The position numbers and the translations under genes are program-made. Under the pieces are notes generated by a model. The model worked only from the letters and a program-made list of their open reading frames with translations, did no database searches and was not told the DNA's origin. This document shows positions 9,339 through 17,418 of a stretch of DNA of 64,000 bases, piece by piece. Positions within the stretch are counted from its first letter, which is position 1; each line of letters begins with the position of its first letter. Source of the DNA: Martinezella tropici (GTDB lineage Bacteria; Pseudomonadota; Alphaproteobacteria; Rhizobiales; Rhizobiaceae); NCBI RefSeq assembly GCF_008370325.1, contig NZ_VNIP01000001.1:536085-600084 (forward strand), given 5' to 3'.

Positions 9339-9374
9339 ACTTTTTTCTGCTCTCAATGGATGAGAGAGGTAGCC

Positions 9375-9384
9375 AAAGCGCTTT
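9375..9384. promoter_or_regulatory. AglR operator copy 3, downstream of the aglE promoter
   Basis: A perfect AAAGCGCTTT palindrome about 35-45 bases after the -35 element, probably near or just after the transcription start, 69 bases before the aglE ATG. Confidence 0.7.
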
Positions 9385-9452
9385 GAGGAATGGGCGCGGC
9401 AGCACAAGTCGTGCTCGGGCTCATGGGTTTCGTTATTTGGGAGGACAACCGC

Positions 9453-10814
9453 ATGAAAAAGATGTTTTTGATGACCGTCGCTGCCGCCGCCTTGGTGGCC
9501 GGTACGGCGATGGCGGCCGATCTGAAGTTCCAGCCCGGCCAGGACTCCAAGTTCAACTGGAAAAGCTACGACGAGTTCAAGTCTGCGCATGCCGACCTGA
9601 AGGGCGAGACGCTGACCATCTTCGGTCCCTGGCGCGGCGAAGACGAAGGTCTCTTCACCAGCGTCCTCAACTACTTCACCGAAGCGACCGGCGTGAATGC
9701 CAAATACTCGTCCTCGGAAAACTACGAGCAGCAGATCGTCATCGACACGCAGGCCGGTTCGCCGCCGAACGTCGCCATCCTCCCGCAGCCGGGCCTTCTC
9801 GCCAATCTTGCCAGCAAGGGGTATCTGACGCCGCTTGGCGATGATCTCGCAAGCTGGGTCAAGACCAATTACGGTGCCGGCGACAGCTGGGTCGGCTACG
9901 GCACCTATAAGGGCAAGGACGGCAAGGATGCCTTCTATGCCTTCCCATACAAGGCCGACCTGAAGTCGCTGGTCTGGTATGTGCCGGAGAATTTCGAAGA
10001 AGCCGGCTACAAGGTTCCAACGACCATGGAGGACCTGATCAAGCTCTCCGACCAGATCGTCAAGGACGGCGGCACGCCCTGGTGCATCGGCCTCGGTTCG
10101 GGCGGCGCCACCGGCTGGCCGGCGACCGACTGGGTCGAAGATCTGATGCTGCGCCTGAACACGCCGCAGGATTATGATCACTGGGTCGACAACACCCTCA
10201 AGTTCAACGATCCGAAGGTCGTTGCGGCGATCGAGGAATTCGGCAAGTTCGCGAAGAACCCGAAATATGTCTCCGGCGGCGTTGCAGCGGTCGCCTCGAC
10301 GGACTTCCGCGACAGCCCGAAGGGCCTCTTCACAGTTCCGCCGAAGTGCTACCTGCACAAGCAGGCATCCTTCATCCCGTCCTTCTTCCCGGAAGGCACC
10401 AAGCTCGGCCAGGATGCGGACTTCTTCTACTTCCCGCCTTTCGCCGCGCATCCGGAGCTCGGCAAGCCGGTTCTCGGCGCCGGCACGCTGGCGGCCATCA
10501 CCAAGGATTCGAAGGCTGCCCGTGCCTTCATCCAGTTCCTGCAGACGCCGATCGCCCAAGAGGTCTGGATGGCGCAGTCCGGCTTCCTGACGCCATACAA
10601 GTCCGTCAATACCACAGCTTATGCCAACGACACGCTGCGCAAGGAAGGCGAGACCCTGACTTCGGCGACGACCTTCCGCTTCGACGGCTCCGACCTGATG
10701 CCGGGCAAGATCGGCGCGGGTTCGTTCTGGACCAGTATGGTCGACTTCGTCGGCGGCAAGTCTGCTCAGGATGTTGCCGACGGTGTTCAGAAGTCCTGGG
10801 ACGCCATCAAGTAA
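9453..10814 (+). CDS. aglE: Alpha-glucoside ABC transporter binding protein AglE
   Basis: A periplasmic solute-binding protein (family 1, sugar type) for alpha-glucosides such as sucrose, maltose and trehalose in rhizobia. Of 453 residues, the first 23 form a clear signal peptide (MKKMFLMTVAAAALVAGTAMA). The mature part has the usual bilobed sugar-binding layout and a NVAILPQPGLLANLA segment. The ATG at 9453 follows GGGAGGA by 6 bases. It is the first gene of aglEFGAK and is followed by a strong hairpin, which should favour its higher expression relative to the permeases. Confidence 0.93.
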   Translation: MKKMFLMTVAAAALVAGTAMAADLKFQPGQDSKFNWKSYDEFKSAHADLKGETLTIFGPWRGEDEGLFTSVLNYFTEATGVNAKYSSSENYEQQIVIDTQAGSPPNVAILPQPGLLANLASKGYLTPLGDDLASWVKTNYGAGDSWVGYGTYKGKDGKDAFYAFPYKADLKSLVWYVPENFEEAGYKVPTTMEDLIKLSDQIVKDGGTPWCIGLGSGGATGWPATDWVEDLMLRLNTPQDYDHWVDNTLKFNDPKVVAAIEEFGKFAKNPKYVSGGVAAVASTDFRDSPKGLFTVPPKCYLHKQASFIPSFFPEGTKLGQDADFFYFPPFAAHPELGKPVLGAGTLAAITKDSKAARAFIQFLQTPIAQEVWMAQSGFLTPYKSVNTTAYANDTLRKEGETLTSATTFRFDGSDLMPGKIGAGSFWTSMVDFVGGKSAQDVADGVQKSWDAIK

Positions 10815-10828
10815 GACATCATAGTCCA

Positions 10829-10854
10829 GCGCCGCCGGTCAAAGCCGGCGGCGC
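10829..10854 (+). terminator. Intercistronic hairpin after aglE
   Basis: A 10-bp perfect stem GCGCCGCCGG/CCGGCGGCGC with a 6-base loop, 15 bases after the aglE stop. It has no T-run and lies inside the operon, so it is more likely an attenuator or 3' stabiliser of the aglE message than a full stop. Confidence 0.7.
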
Positions 10855-10938
10855 CAAATAATATATAACGGCGCGCCCCCTATGCGCGACCGATGCCGGA
10901 CTGGTGGACTCAAGCAGGTAAATTCGGGGAGGGAATGG

Positions 10939-11955
10939 ATGTTTTCGCAGATCGTATCGGCGATTGGCGCCATGATATTCGGCGTTGCCATTTGCGCCGC
11001 CTATTTCTGGTTCTCCAATAAGCTCTTGGACTTGATCTTCCCGGCAAGGGAGGGAGACGACGTCCATCAGGCCGCCGTCAACCTTCGACGCCGCGGTCTC
11101 ATCCGACCCTGGCTGTTCCTGGGACCGGCGCTGTTCCTGCTGGTCGTCTATCTCGTCTATCCCGTCGTGGCGACATTCATCCTGTCCTTCTATGGCCCGG
11201 ACGGCAATAAATTCGTCGGCGGCGCCAATTATCTCTGGGCGCTCAACGACACCGAATTCCGCCAATCGATTTTCAATAACATCCTCTGGCTTGCCGTCGT
11301 GCCGGCCGCCTGCACCTTCTTCGGCCTGGTCATTGCCGTCATGACCGACCGTATCTGGTGGGGCAATATCGCCAAGGCGGTCATCTTCATGCCGATGGCG
11401 ATCTCCTTCGTCGGTGCCTCGGTCATCTGGAAATTCATCTATGAATATCGTGGCGGCACCGACACGCAGATCGGCCTTCTGAATGCCGTCGTCCAGCTTT
11501 TCGGCGGGACGCCGGAGGTCTGGATCACCATTCCGTTCTGGAACAATTTCTTCCTGATGGTGATGCTGATCTGGATTCAGACCGGCTTTGCCATGGTCAT
11601 CCTCTCGGCGGCCCTGCGCGGCATTCCCGAAGAAACCATCGAAGCCGCCGTCATCGACGGCGCCAATGGCTGGCAGATCTTCTGGAAGATCATGGTGCCG
11701 CAGGTCTGGGGCACGATCGCCACGGTCTGGACCACCATCACCATCCTCGTCCTCAAGGTTTTCGACATCGTTCTCACAATGACCAATGGCCAGTGGAACA
11801 CGATGGTGCTTGCCAACCTGATGTTCAACTGGATGTTCCGCGGCGGCGGCGACAGCGGCCGAAGCGCCGTCATCGCGCTCGTCATCATGGTCGCGGTCAC
11901 GCCGATCATGATCTGGAACATCCGCCGCGCAAACGCAGAAACGAAGGGGCGCTGA
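10939..11955 (+). CDS. aglF: Alpha-glucoside ABC transporter permease AglF
   Basis: An inner-membrane permease of the MalF type, 338 residues with about eight hydrophobic segments. The cytoplasmic EAA loop that contacts the ATPase is EAAVIDGANGWQIFWKIMVP, starting near residue 235. The ATG at 10939 is chosen because GGGGAGGG lies 5 bases before it and the protein then begins with a membrane helix; an in-frame ATG at 10882 lacks such a site. It is one base from aglG, so the two permeases are probably co-translated and form the heterodimeric channel. Confidence 0.92.
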   Translation: MFSQIVSAIGAMIFGVAICAAYFWFSNKLLDLIFPAREGDDVHQAAVNLRRRGLIRPWLFLGPALFLLVVYLVYPVVATFILSFYGPDGNKFVGGANYLWALNDTEFRQSIFNNILWLAVVPAACTFFGLVIAVMTDRIWWGNIAKAVIFMPMAISFVGASVIWKFIYEYRGGTDTQIGLLNAVVQLFGGTPEVWITIPFWNNFFLMVMLIWIQTGFAMVILSAALRGIPEETIEAAVIDGANGWQIFWKIMVPQVWGTIATVWTTITILVLKVFDIVLTMTNGQWNTMVLANLMFNWMFRGGGDSGRSAVIALVIMVAVTPIMIWNIRRANAETKGR

Positions 11956-11956
11956 C

Positions 11957-13120
11957 ATGATTGGAAATCTCGGTCGCATCGGCCCCGCCCGCATCTTCGT
12001 TCATGCCGTGGTGCTGCTCATCGTCCTCCTCTGGCTGCTGCCGACGCTCGGCATCTTCGTGACCGCACTGCGCGACAGGGATCAGATCGTCGCTTCCGGC
12101 TGGTGGACGGCGTTTGCCGGTTCCTCGCAGACGGCGGCCGTGCGCCTGGCCGGCCCCGACAAGGCGGTGCAGGACGGCCCTAATTACGTCATCGCCGGTA
12201 CGGTTGCCGGCGAAGGCAACAGCGGTAACGGCAGGATCGAATCTTTCGGCATGCGCGTGCAGGAGCCGGCGGCTTACAAGGTCGGTTCACCCGCCGATCT
12301 CGGCAACGGCGAGACGCTCACCGTCAATGCCGATGGCAGCTATCGCTACCAGAAGAATGCACCTTTCGAGGCGGATGCGCGCGCCAAGCGCATCTATCTG
12401 ACCATCGCCACCCCGCCGCAATTCACCCTGGAGAACTATCGCAACGTCCTGACGGGCGAGGGCGTTGGCCAGTCTTTCATCAACTCGCTGACGGTGACGA
12501 TCCCCGCAACCGTCATTCCGATCCTGATCGCTGCCTTTGCGGCCTATGCACTCGCCTGGATGGAGTTTCCCGGACGCGCCATCCTGATCGCGCTCGTTGT
12601 CGGCCTCATCGTCGTGCCGCTGCAAATGTCGCTGATCCCGCTCCTACGTATTTATAACGAGATCGGCCAGATGTTCGGCGTGCCGTCGAAGACCTATCCG
12701 GGCATCTGGATGGCGCATACGGCCTTCGGCCTGCCGCTCGCCATATATCTGCTGCGCAATTACATTGCCGGCCTGCCGAAGGAGATCATCGAATCCGCCC
12801 GCGTCGACGGCGCCAGCGATTTCGATATCTTCGTCAAGATCATCCTGCCGCTGTCCTTCCCGGCGCTGGCCTCCTTCGCGATCTTCCAGTTCCTCTGGGT
12901 ATGGAACGATCTTTTGATCGCCATGGTGTTTCTCGGCACCGACAAGGACCACCTGGTCTTGACGGCCGCGCTCAACGCGCTGCTAGGCTCGCGCGGCGGC
13001 AACTGGGAAATCCTGACGGCATCGGCCTTCGTCACCATCATTATTCCGCTCCTCGTCTTCTTCGGTCTGCAGCGCTATCTCGTGCGCGGTCTGCTTGCCG
13101 GGTCGGTGAAGGGGGGCTGA
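11957..13120 (+). CDS. aglG: Alpha-glucoside ABC transporter permease AglG
   Basis: The second inner-membrane permease, MalG-like but long (387 residues). After a first membrane helix (about 10-35) comes an insert of some 110 residues, predicted periplasmic, before the standard permease core with its EAA loop ESARVDGASDFDIFVKIILP. The insert contains a Gly/Asn-rich beta-like stretch (NGETLTVNADGSYRYQ) and may contact AglE, by analogy with the MalF P2 domain. The gene starts one base after the aglF stop. Long AglG proteins are usual in rhizobia as far as I recall. Confidence 0.92.
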   Translation: MIGNLGRIGPARIFVHAVVLLIVLLWLLPTLGIFVTALRDRDQIVASGWWTAFAGSSQTAAVRLAGPDKAVQDGPNYVIAGTVAGEGNSGNGRIESFGMRVQEPAAYKVGSPADLGNGETLTVNADGSYRYQKNAPFEADARAKRIYLTIATPPQFTLENYRNVLTGEGVGQSFINSLTVTIPATVIPILIAAFAAYALAWMEFPGRAILIALVVGLIVVPLQMSLIPLLRIYNEIGQMFGVPSKTYPGIWMAHTAFGLPLAIYLLRNYIAGLPKEIIESARVDGASDFDIFVKIILPLSFPALASFAIFQFLWVWNDLLIAMVFLGTDKDHLVLTAALNALLGSRGGNWEILTASAFVTIIIPLLVFFGLQRYLVRGLLAGSVKGG

Positions 13121-13155
13121 TCCAAAAACGCATACTCACACAGGACCCATTCAGC

Positions 13156-14808
13156 ATGAGCATTGCCCCTCAATCGGCTTCGGAAGTTGACAAGGACTGG
13201 TGGCGCGGCGCCGTGATCTATCAGATCTATCCGCGCTCCTATCAGGACTCCAATGGCGACGGCATCGGCGATCTCAAGGGCATCGCCGTCCGTCTGCCGC
13301 ATGTCGCAGCGCTCGGTGTCGATGCGATCTGGATTTCGCCGTTCTTCACCTCGCCGATGCGCGATTTCGGCTACGACGTCTCCAATTACGAGGACGTCGA
13401 CCCGATCTTCGGTTCGCTGGCCGATTTCGATGCGATGGTGATGGAAGCTCATCGTCTCGGCATCAAGGTGATGATCGATCTGGTGCTGTCGCACAGCTCG
13501 GATCGTCATCCCTGGTTCGTCGAAAGCCGCTCGAGCAAGAGCAATCCCAAGGCCGACTGGTACGTCTGGGCCGACGCCAAGCCGGATGGCACGCCGCCCA
13601 GCAACTGGCTGTCGATCTTCGGCGGCTCGGCCTGGGCGTGGGATCCGACCCGCATGCAATATTATCTGCACAACTTCCTGACCTCGCAGCCGGATATGAA
13701 CCTGCACAATCCGGAAGTGCAGGAGCGCTTGCTTGATGTCGTGCGTTTCTGGCTCGACCGCGGCGTCGATGGCTTCCGCCTCGATACGATCAACTTCTAC
13801 TTCCACGACAAGGAGCTGCGCGACAACTCGGCGCTGGAGCCCGCGCGCCGCAACGCCTCCACCGCGCCGGCGGTCAATCCCTATAATTTCCAGGAGCATC
13901 TCTACGACAAGAACCGTCCCGAGAACCTGGAATTCCTGAAGCGCTTCCGTGCCGTCCTCGACGAATATCCGGCCATCGCCGCCGTCGGCGAAGTCGGCGA
14001 CAGCCAGCGCGGCCTCGAGATCGTCGGCGAATATACTTCCGGCGGCGACAAGATGCATATGTGCTACGCCTTCGAATTCCTGTCGCCGGACGCGCTGTCG
14101 CCGGATCGCGTCGAGGAGGTCATGAAGGATTTTGCCGCGGCGGCTCCGGAAGGCTGGGCCTGCTGGGCCTTCTCCAATCATGACGTCGTGCGTCATGTCA
14201 GCCGCTGGGGCAATCTGGTCGCCGATCGCGATGCCTTCGCCAAGCTTTATGCGGCGCTGCTGCTGACGCTGCGCGGTTCCGTCTGCCTCTATCAGGGCGA
14301 GGAGCTGGCGCTCACGGAAGCCGATCTCGCCTATCAGGATCTGCAGGACCCCTACGGCATCCAGTTCTGGCCGGAGTTCAAGGGCCGCGATGGCTGCCGC
14401 ACGCCCATGGTCTGGGACAGCCAGGTTACGCAGGGCGGCTTTTCCACCGTCAAGCCCTGGCTGCCGGTGCCGGTCGAACACATCCTGCGCGCCGTCAGCG
14501 TCCAGCAGGGCGATGAGACTTCGGTGCTGGAGCAGTACCGCCGCTTCCTCGCCTTCCGCAAGCAGCATCCGGCCTTCGCCAAGGGCGAGATCGCGTTCTG
14601 GGAACCACAGGGCGACGTCCTCGTCTATAGCCGCGCTTACGCTGGCGAGACCATTCTTTGTGCCTTCAACATGAGCCCTGTCGAAGCGATGGTGGCTCTG
14701 CCTGACGGGAACTGGCAGGCGTTGACGGGACACGGCTTCACCAGCAACAACTACGGCAGCAAGATCGATATTCCGGCCTGGGGCGCTTATTTCGCGCGTC
14801 TTGCCTGA
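13156..14808 (+). CDS. aglA: Alpha-glucosidase AglA (GH13)
   Basis: A cytosolic glycoside hydrolase family 13 enzyme that splits imported alpha-glucosides to glucose. The 550-residue product has no signal peptide and shows the GH13 conserved regions in order: the N-terminal YQIYPRSYQDSNGDGIGDL, the DLVLSHSSD region, the nucleophile Asp in DGFRLDTINFY, the acid/base Glu in AVGEVGD and the transition-state Asp in FSNHDVVR. The ATG at 13156 begins just before the conserved domain; upstream in-frame sequence belongs to aglG in another frame. It lies between the permease and ATPase genes, so uptake and hydrolysis are co-expressed. Confidence 0.94.
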   Translation: MSIAPQSASEVDKDWWRGAVIYQIYPRSYQDSNGDGIGDLKGIAVRLPHVAALGVDAIWISPFFTSPMRDFGYDVSNYEDVDPIFGSLADFDAMVMEAHRLGIKVMIDLVLSHSSDRHPWFVESRSSKSNPKADWYVWADAKPDGTPPSNWLSIFGGSAWAWDPTRMQYYLHNFLTSQPDMNLHNPEVQERLLDVVRFWLDRGVDGFRLDTINFYFHDKELRDNSALEPARRNASTAPAVNPYNFQEHLYDKNRPENLEFLKRFRAVLDEYPAIAAVGEVGDSQRGLEIVGEYTSGGDKMHMCYAFEFLSPDALSPDRVEEVMKDFAAAAPEGWACWAFSNHDVVRHVSRWGNLVADRDAFAKLYAALLLTLRGSVCLYQGEELALTEADLAYQDLQDPYGIQFWPEFKGRDGCRTPMVWDSQVTQGGFSTVKPWLPVPVEHILRAVSVQQGDETSVLEQYRRFLAFRKQHPAFAKGEIAFWEPQGDVLVYSRAYAGETILCAFNMSPVEAMVALPDGNWQALTGHGFTSNNYGSKIDIPAWGAYFARLA

Positions 14809-14829
14809 CCTTTGGGAGGAGGGAGCATA

Positions 14830-15918
14830 ATGACGGGACTTGTTCTGAAGGATATTAAAAAATCCTACGGCAGCGTGCACGTGTTGCACGGCATCGATCT
14901 GGAGATCAACGAGGGCGAATTCATCGTCTTCGTCGGCCCGTCCGGCTGCGGCAAATCCACCTTGCTGCGCATGATCGCCGGGCTGGAGAGCATCACCTCA
15001 GGCGACATGATGATTGCCGGGCAGAAGGTGAACGAGGTGCCGCCCTCCCGGCGCGGCATCGCCATGGTCTTCCAGTCCTACGCGCTCTACCCGCATATGA
15101 CCGTCTACGACAACATGGCCTTCGGCATGCGCATCGCCGGCGAAAGCAAGCAGGAGATCGATCGCCGCGTGCGTGCGGCGGCGGCGAGCCTGCAGCTCAC
15201 CCAATATCTCGAGCGTCTGCCGAAGGCGCTTTCAGGTGGTCAGCGCCAGCGTGTCGCCATCGGCCGCGCCATCTGCCGCAACCCTAAGGTCTTCCTGTTC
15301 GACGAGCCATTGTCCAATCTCGACGCCGCCCTGCGCGTCGCGACCCGCATCGAGATCGCCAAACTCAGCGATTCCATGCCCGAGACGACGATGATCTACG
15401 TCACGCATGACCAGGTGGAGGCCATGACGCTTGCCGACCGTATCGTCGTGCTGTCGGCCGGCCGCGTGGAGCAGGTCGGCGCCCCACTCGAACTCTACGA
15501 ACGCCCGGCCAACCTGTTCGTCGCCAAGTTCATCGGCTCGCCGGCCATGAACATCATCCCCGCTACCGTGACCGAAGCCGGCGCGACGACGACCGTGACG
15601 CTGACCGGCGGCAAATCGGTGACGCTCGACATGCCGACGGCAGCCTCCGAGAAGGGCAAGACGGCGAGCTTCGGCGTGCGCCCGGAAGACCTGCGTATCG
15701 CGACCGGTGACGACTATCTCTTCGAAGGCGAGGTTTCCATCGTCGAGGCGCTCGGCGAAGTGACGCAGCTCTATATCGAGGGCCTGGTCGATGGCGAGCC
15801 GATCATCGTCAAGATCCCCGGTATCGCCGATATCCACCGCGGCCAGAAGATGCGCTTCGCCGCCGACCGGCAGAAGCTGCATCTCTTCGATGCCGAGGGC
15901 CATTCCTATCGCAAGTAG
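14830..15918 (+). CDS. aglK: Alpha-glucoside ABC transporter ATPase AglK
   Basis: The MalK-type ATPase that powers AglEFG. In 362 residues it has Walker A GPSGCGKST (near 37), signature LSGGQRQRVAIGRA, Walker B VFLFDEPLSNLD, the switch His in VTHDQVEAM, and a C-terminal TOBE/regulatory domain. The ATG at 14830 follows GGAGGGAG closely. It is the last gene of the operon; a rhizobial palindromic repeat begins about 60 bases after its stop. Confidence 0.94.
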   Translation: MTGLVLKDIKKSYGSVHVLHGIDLEINEGEFIVFVGPSGCGKSTLLRMIAGLESITSGDMMIAGQKVNEVPPSRRGIAMVFQSYALYPHMTVYDNMAFGMRIAGESKQEIDRRVRAAAASLQLTQYLERLPKALSGGQRQRVAIGRAICRNPKVFLFDEPLSNLDAALRVATRIEIAKLSDSMPETTMIYVTHDQVEAMTLADRIVVLSAGRVEQVGAPLELYERPANLFVAKFIGSPAMNIIPATVTEAGATTTVTLTGGKSVTLDMPTAASEKGKTASFGVRPEDLRIATGDDYLFEGEVSIVEALGEVTQLYIEGLVDGEPIIVKIPGIADIHRGQKMRFAADRQKLHLFDAEGHSYRK

Positions 15919-15980
15919 GCGCTTAAAGCACGTAGCGATCTTTCAGATTCGCTTCCTGCGCTTTAAGTCTTTGATTTTAC

Positions 15981-16025
15981 GCATGTCGGTTCGGCAAAAC
16001 CGCTGAACACTTTTGCTCGACATGC
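15981..16025. repeat. Rhizobial palindromic intergenic repeat
   Basis: GCATGTCG (15981-15988) and CGACATGC (16018-16025) enclose an inner pair GCAAAA/TTTTGC, forming a long hairpin. The flanking TTTGATTTTAC is part of an intergenic element I recognise as common in Rhizobium genomes (RIME-like mosaic elements). It lies between aglK and the PilZ-like gene and may help end agl transcription. Confidence 0.6.
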
Positions 16026-16153
16026 TTTACGGGACGCCGCCGGCTCGAGCTAAGATAAACAACAAAATTCAACTTGGGCTGGCGCGTTCAAACCTTCTGT
16101 TAAATACCCGCTGATAGTCTCGTCTTTGTAATATACCGCAGGGATTTACTAAG

Positions 16154-16567
16154 ATGGCCGCTTTCGGCAGAGCTAATTCAGGTCAGCATTTCCTCAACAA
16201 AGAAGAATCCTTCATGTATGACCGCGAAGTGCGGTTCCGCATGGAAGACACGATGAACGCGGCGCGGCTCGAATACACCGAAAAGGGTGTGATGAACCTT
16301 GCGTCCCGCCGATGCGATATTATCCGCATCTCGCAGAGCAGCGCGGTGCTTGCGATCCTGACCCAGTATAACCTGCCGAAGCAGTTCTATCTGGACATTC
16401 CCGACGCGCGCATCACCAAGATCGGTTGCGTGCTCATGAAAGTATTCCCCAACAATACGGTGGAAGTCCGTTTCCTGCGCCTTCTCACGGAGAAGGAGAT
16501 GAACAAGATCTTCGTCTACAGCTCGCATCCGGCCCATAAGAACCGCGTACTCGACATCAGATCCTGA
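16154..16567 (+). CDS. Small PilZ-like protein
   Basis: A 137-residue soluble protein with a compact beta-rich region (about 45-115), consistent with the small PilZ-domain proteins of rhizobia that bind cyclic di-GMP. The RRCDIIRISQSSAVLA stretch resembles the beginning of the domain, but I cannot see a complete RxxxR...DxSxxG binding motif, so nucleotide binding is doubtful. GCAGGGA precedes the ATG at 16154; an in-frame ATG at 16214 (MYDREVRF) is a realistic alternative. It stands alone between two unrelated units. Confidence 0.65.
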   Translation: MAAFGRANSGQHFLNKEESFMYDREVRFRMEDTMNAARLEYTEKGVMNLASRRCDIIRISQSSAVLAILTQYNLPKQFYLDIPDARITKIGCVLMKVFPNNTVEVRFLRLLTEKEMNKIFVYSSHPAHKNRVLDIRS

Positions 16568-16615
16568 TCGACGACCATAAGAGGCAGGCTTATAGCGATC
16601 CATTCGGCTGACGGA

Positions 16616-17212
16616 TCAGATTTCCGTTCGCCATTTCCGAAGGGCATCCTCAAGATACGCAGTCAGCGGCAGTCTGCCATTTTCCTGCAGCCATCTGTTG
16701 ACCGACAGGCGAAGCGGGCTCACTGCGATCATTGAAACCAGCTGCAGACCGTCCCGGTCCCTCGTCGGAAACAATTCGCACAGGGCTTGATAGGCGATTT
16801 GTTCGAGCTGCAGCGAGTTACCCCGTGAGCGAGCGCGCAGGATTTCGCTTTGCCGTAAAAGCCTGGCCGTCTCAAGAAGCCGCGGTGCTTCCGCCTCGAG
16901 GCGGGCCGCAAGTCCCAGGGTGGCCTGATGGACGACCTCGAGCGGTCGCCCGGCTGATGCATTCTCCATGATGCTAGTCCGCAGCGCGTCCATATATCGG
17001 CGCTGGTGTGCCAAAAGAATATCGTCCTTGCTTTTAAAGTAATAAAAGAAAGTCCGGCGGGAAATACCGGCCGCTGCCGCAATCTCGTCGATCGTTGTTT
17101 CCTGATAGCCTTTCGCAAGAAAGGATTTCATTCCGACGTCCGCTATGCGTTGAAAGGTCAGTCGGCGCTTCTGTTCGCGCAAGCCTTCAGGCTTTGATGT
17201 TGCATCGTGCAT
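16616..17212 (-). CDS. TetR-family transcriptional regulator
   Basis: A 198-residue regulator with an N-terminal TetR helix-turn-helix (TTIDEIAAAAGISRRTFFYY, about residues 40-59) and a helical ligand domain. It is transcribed away from the DUF3313 lipoprotein gene starting at 17419 and probably controls it. A TGAGT-N9-ACTCA inverted repeat lies 16 bases upstream of its start. The ligand is unknown. Confidence 0.88.
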   Translation of the reverse strand: MHDATSKPEGLREQKRRLTFQRIADVGMKSFLAKGYQETTIDEIAAAAGISRRTFFYYFKSKDDILLAHQRRYMDALRTSIMENASAGRPLEVVHQATLGLAARLEAEAPRLLETARLLRQSEILRARSRGNSLQLEQIAYQALCELFPTRDRDGLQLVSMIAVSPLRLSVNRWLQENGRLPLTAYLEDALRKWRTEI

Positions 17213-17227
17213 CCGATCATTTTGGCA

Positions 17228-17246
17228 TGAGTCGCAACGCCACTCA
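17228..17246. promoter_or_regulatory. Candidate TetR operator
   Basis: An inverted repeat TGAGT-N9-ACTCA (19 bp) lies between the divergent TetR and lipoprotein genes, next to the TetR start. Short arms keep this tentative. Confidence 0.35.
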
Positions 17247-17418
17247 AATTATGGCATGCCCTCCGGCTCCTTTCTCGAAGATCTCAATTCCCGGTAAAAT
17301 AATTATTTCGCTTCGCCTCCCGATTGCCGCAAAGTGGCCAACATTAATTTTTACATCAAGTGCGATATTTAATGTTGATGCTGAATGTTCATAACCGGGT
17401 GCAGGAGCACAAACATCA

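Larger units (their letters stand above)
9147..9452. promoter_or_regulatory. aglR-aglE intergenic control region
   Basis: This 306-base gap holds three copies of a palindrome of the form AAAGCGCTT(T): 9214-9223, 9329-9337 and 9375-9384. A rhizobial-type -35 element CTTGAC lies at 9335-9340, overlapping the middle operator; the -10 near 9358-9363 is weak. The arrangement fits AglR repression in both directions, with looping possible between the first site and the later two (centres 115 and 161 bases apart). No open frame here looks like a gene. Confidence 0.75.

Noticed and set aside
9147..10559. Upstream extension of the aglR frame to 814 residues on the minus strand
   Set aside because: It runs through the agl promoter and antisense to aglE; the GTG at 9146 with GGAGGA gives a normal-length LacI protein.
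13075..14889. 604-codon minus-strand open frame opposite aglA
   Set aside because: A shadow of GC-rich codons; aglA has all catalytic motifs and the antisense product has no domain pattern.
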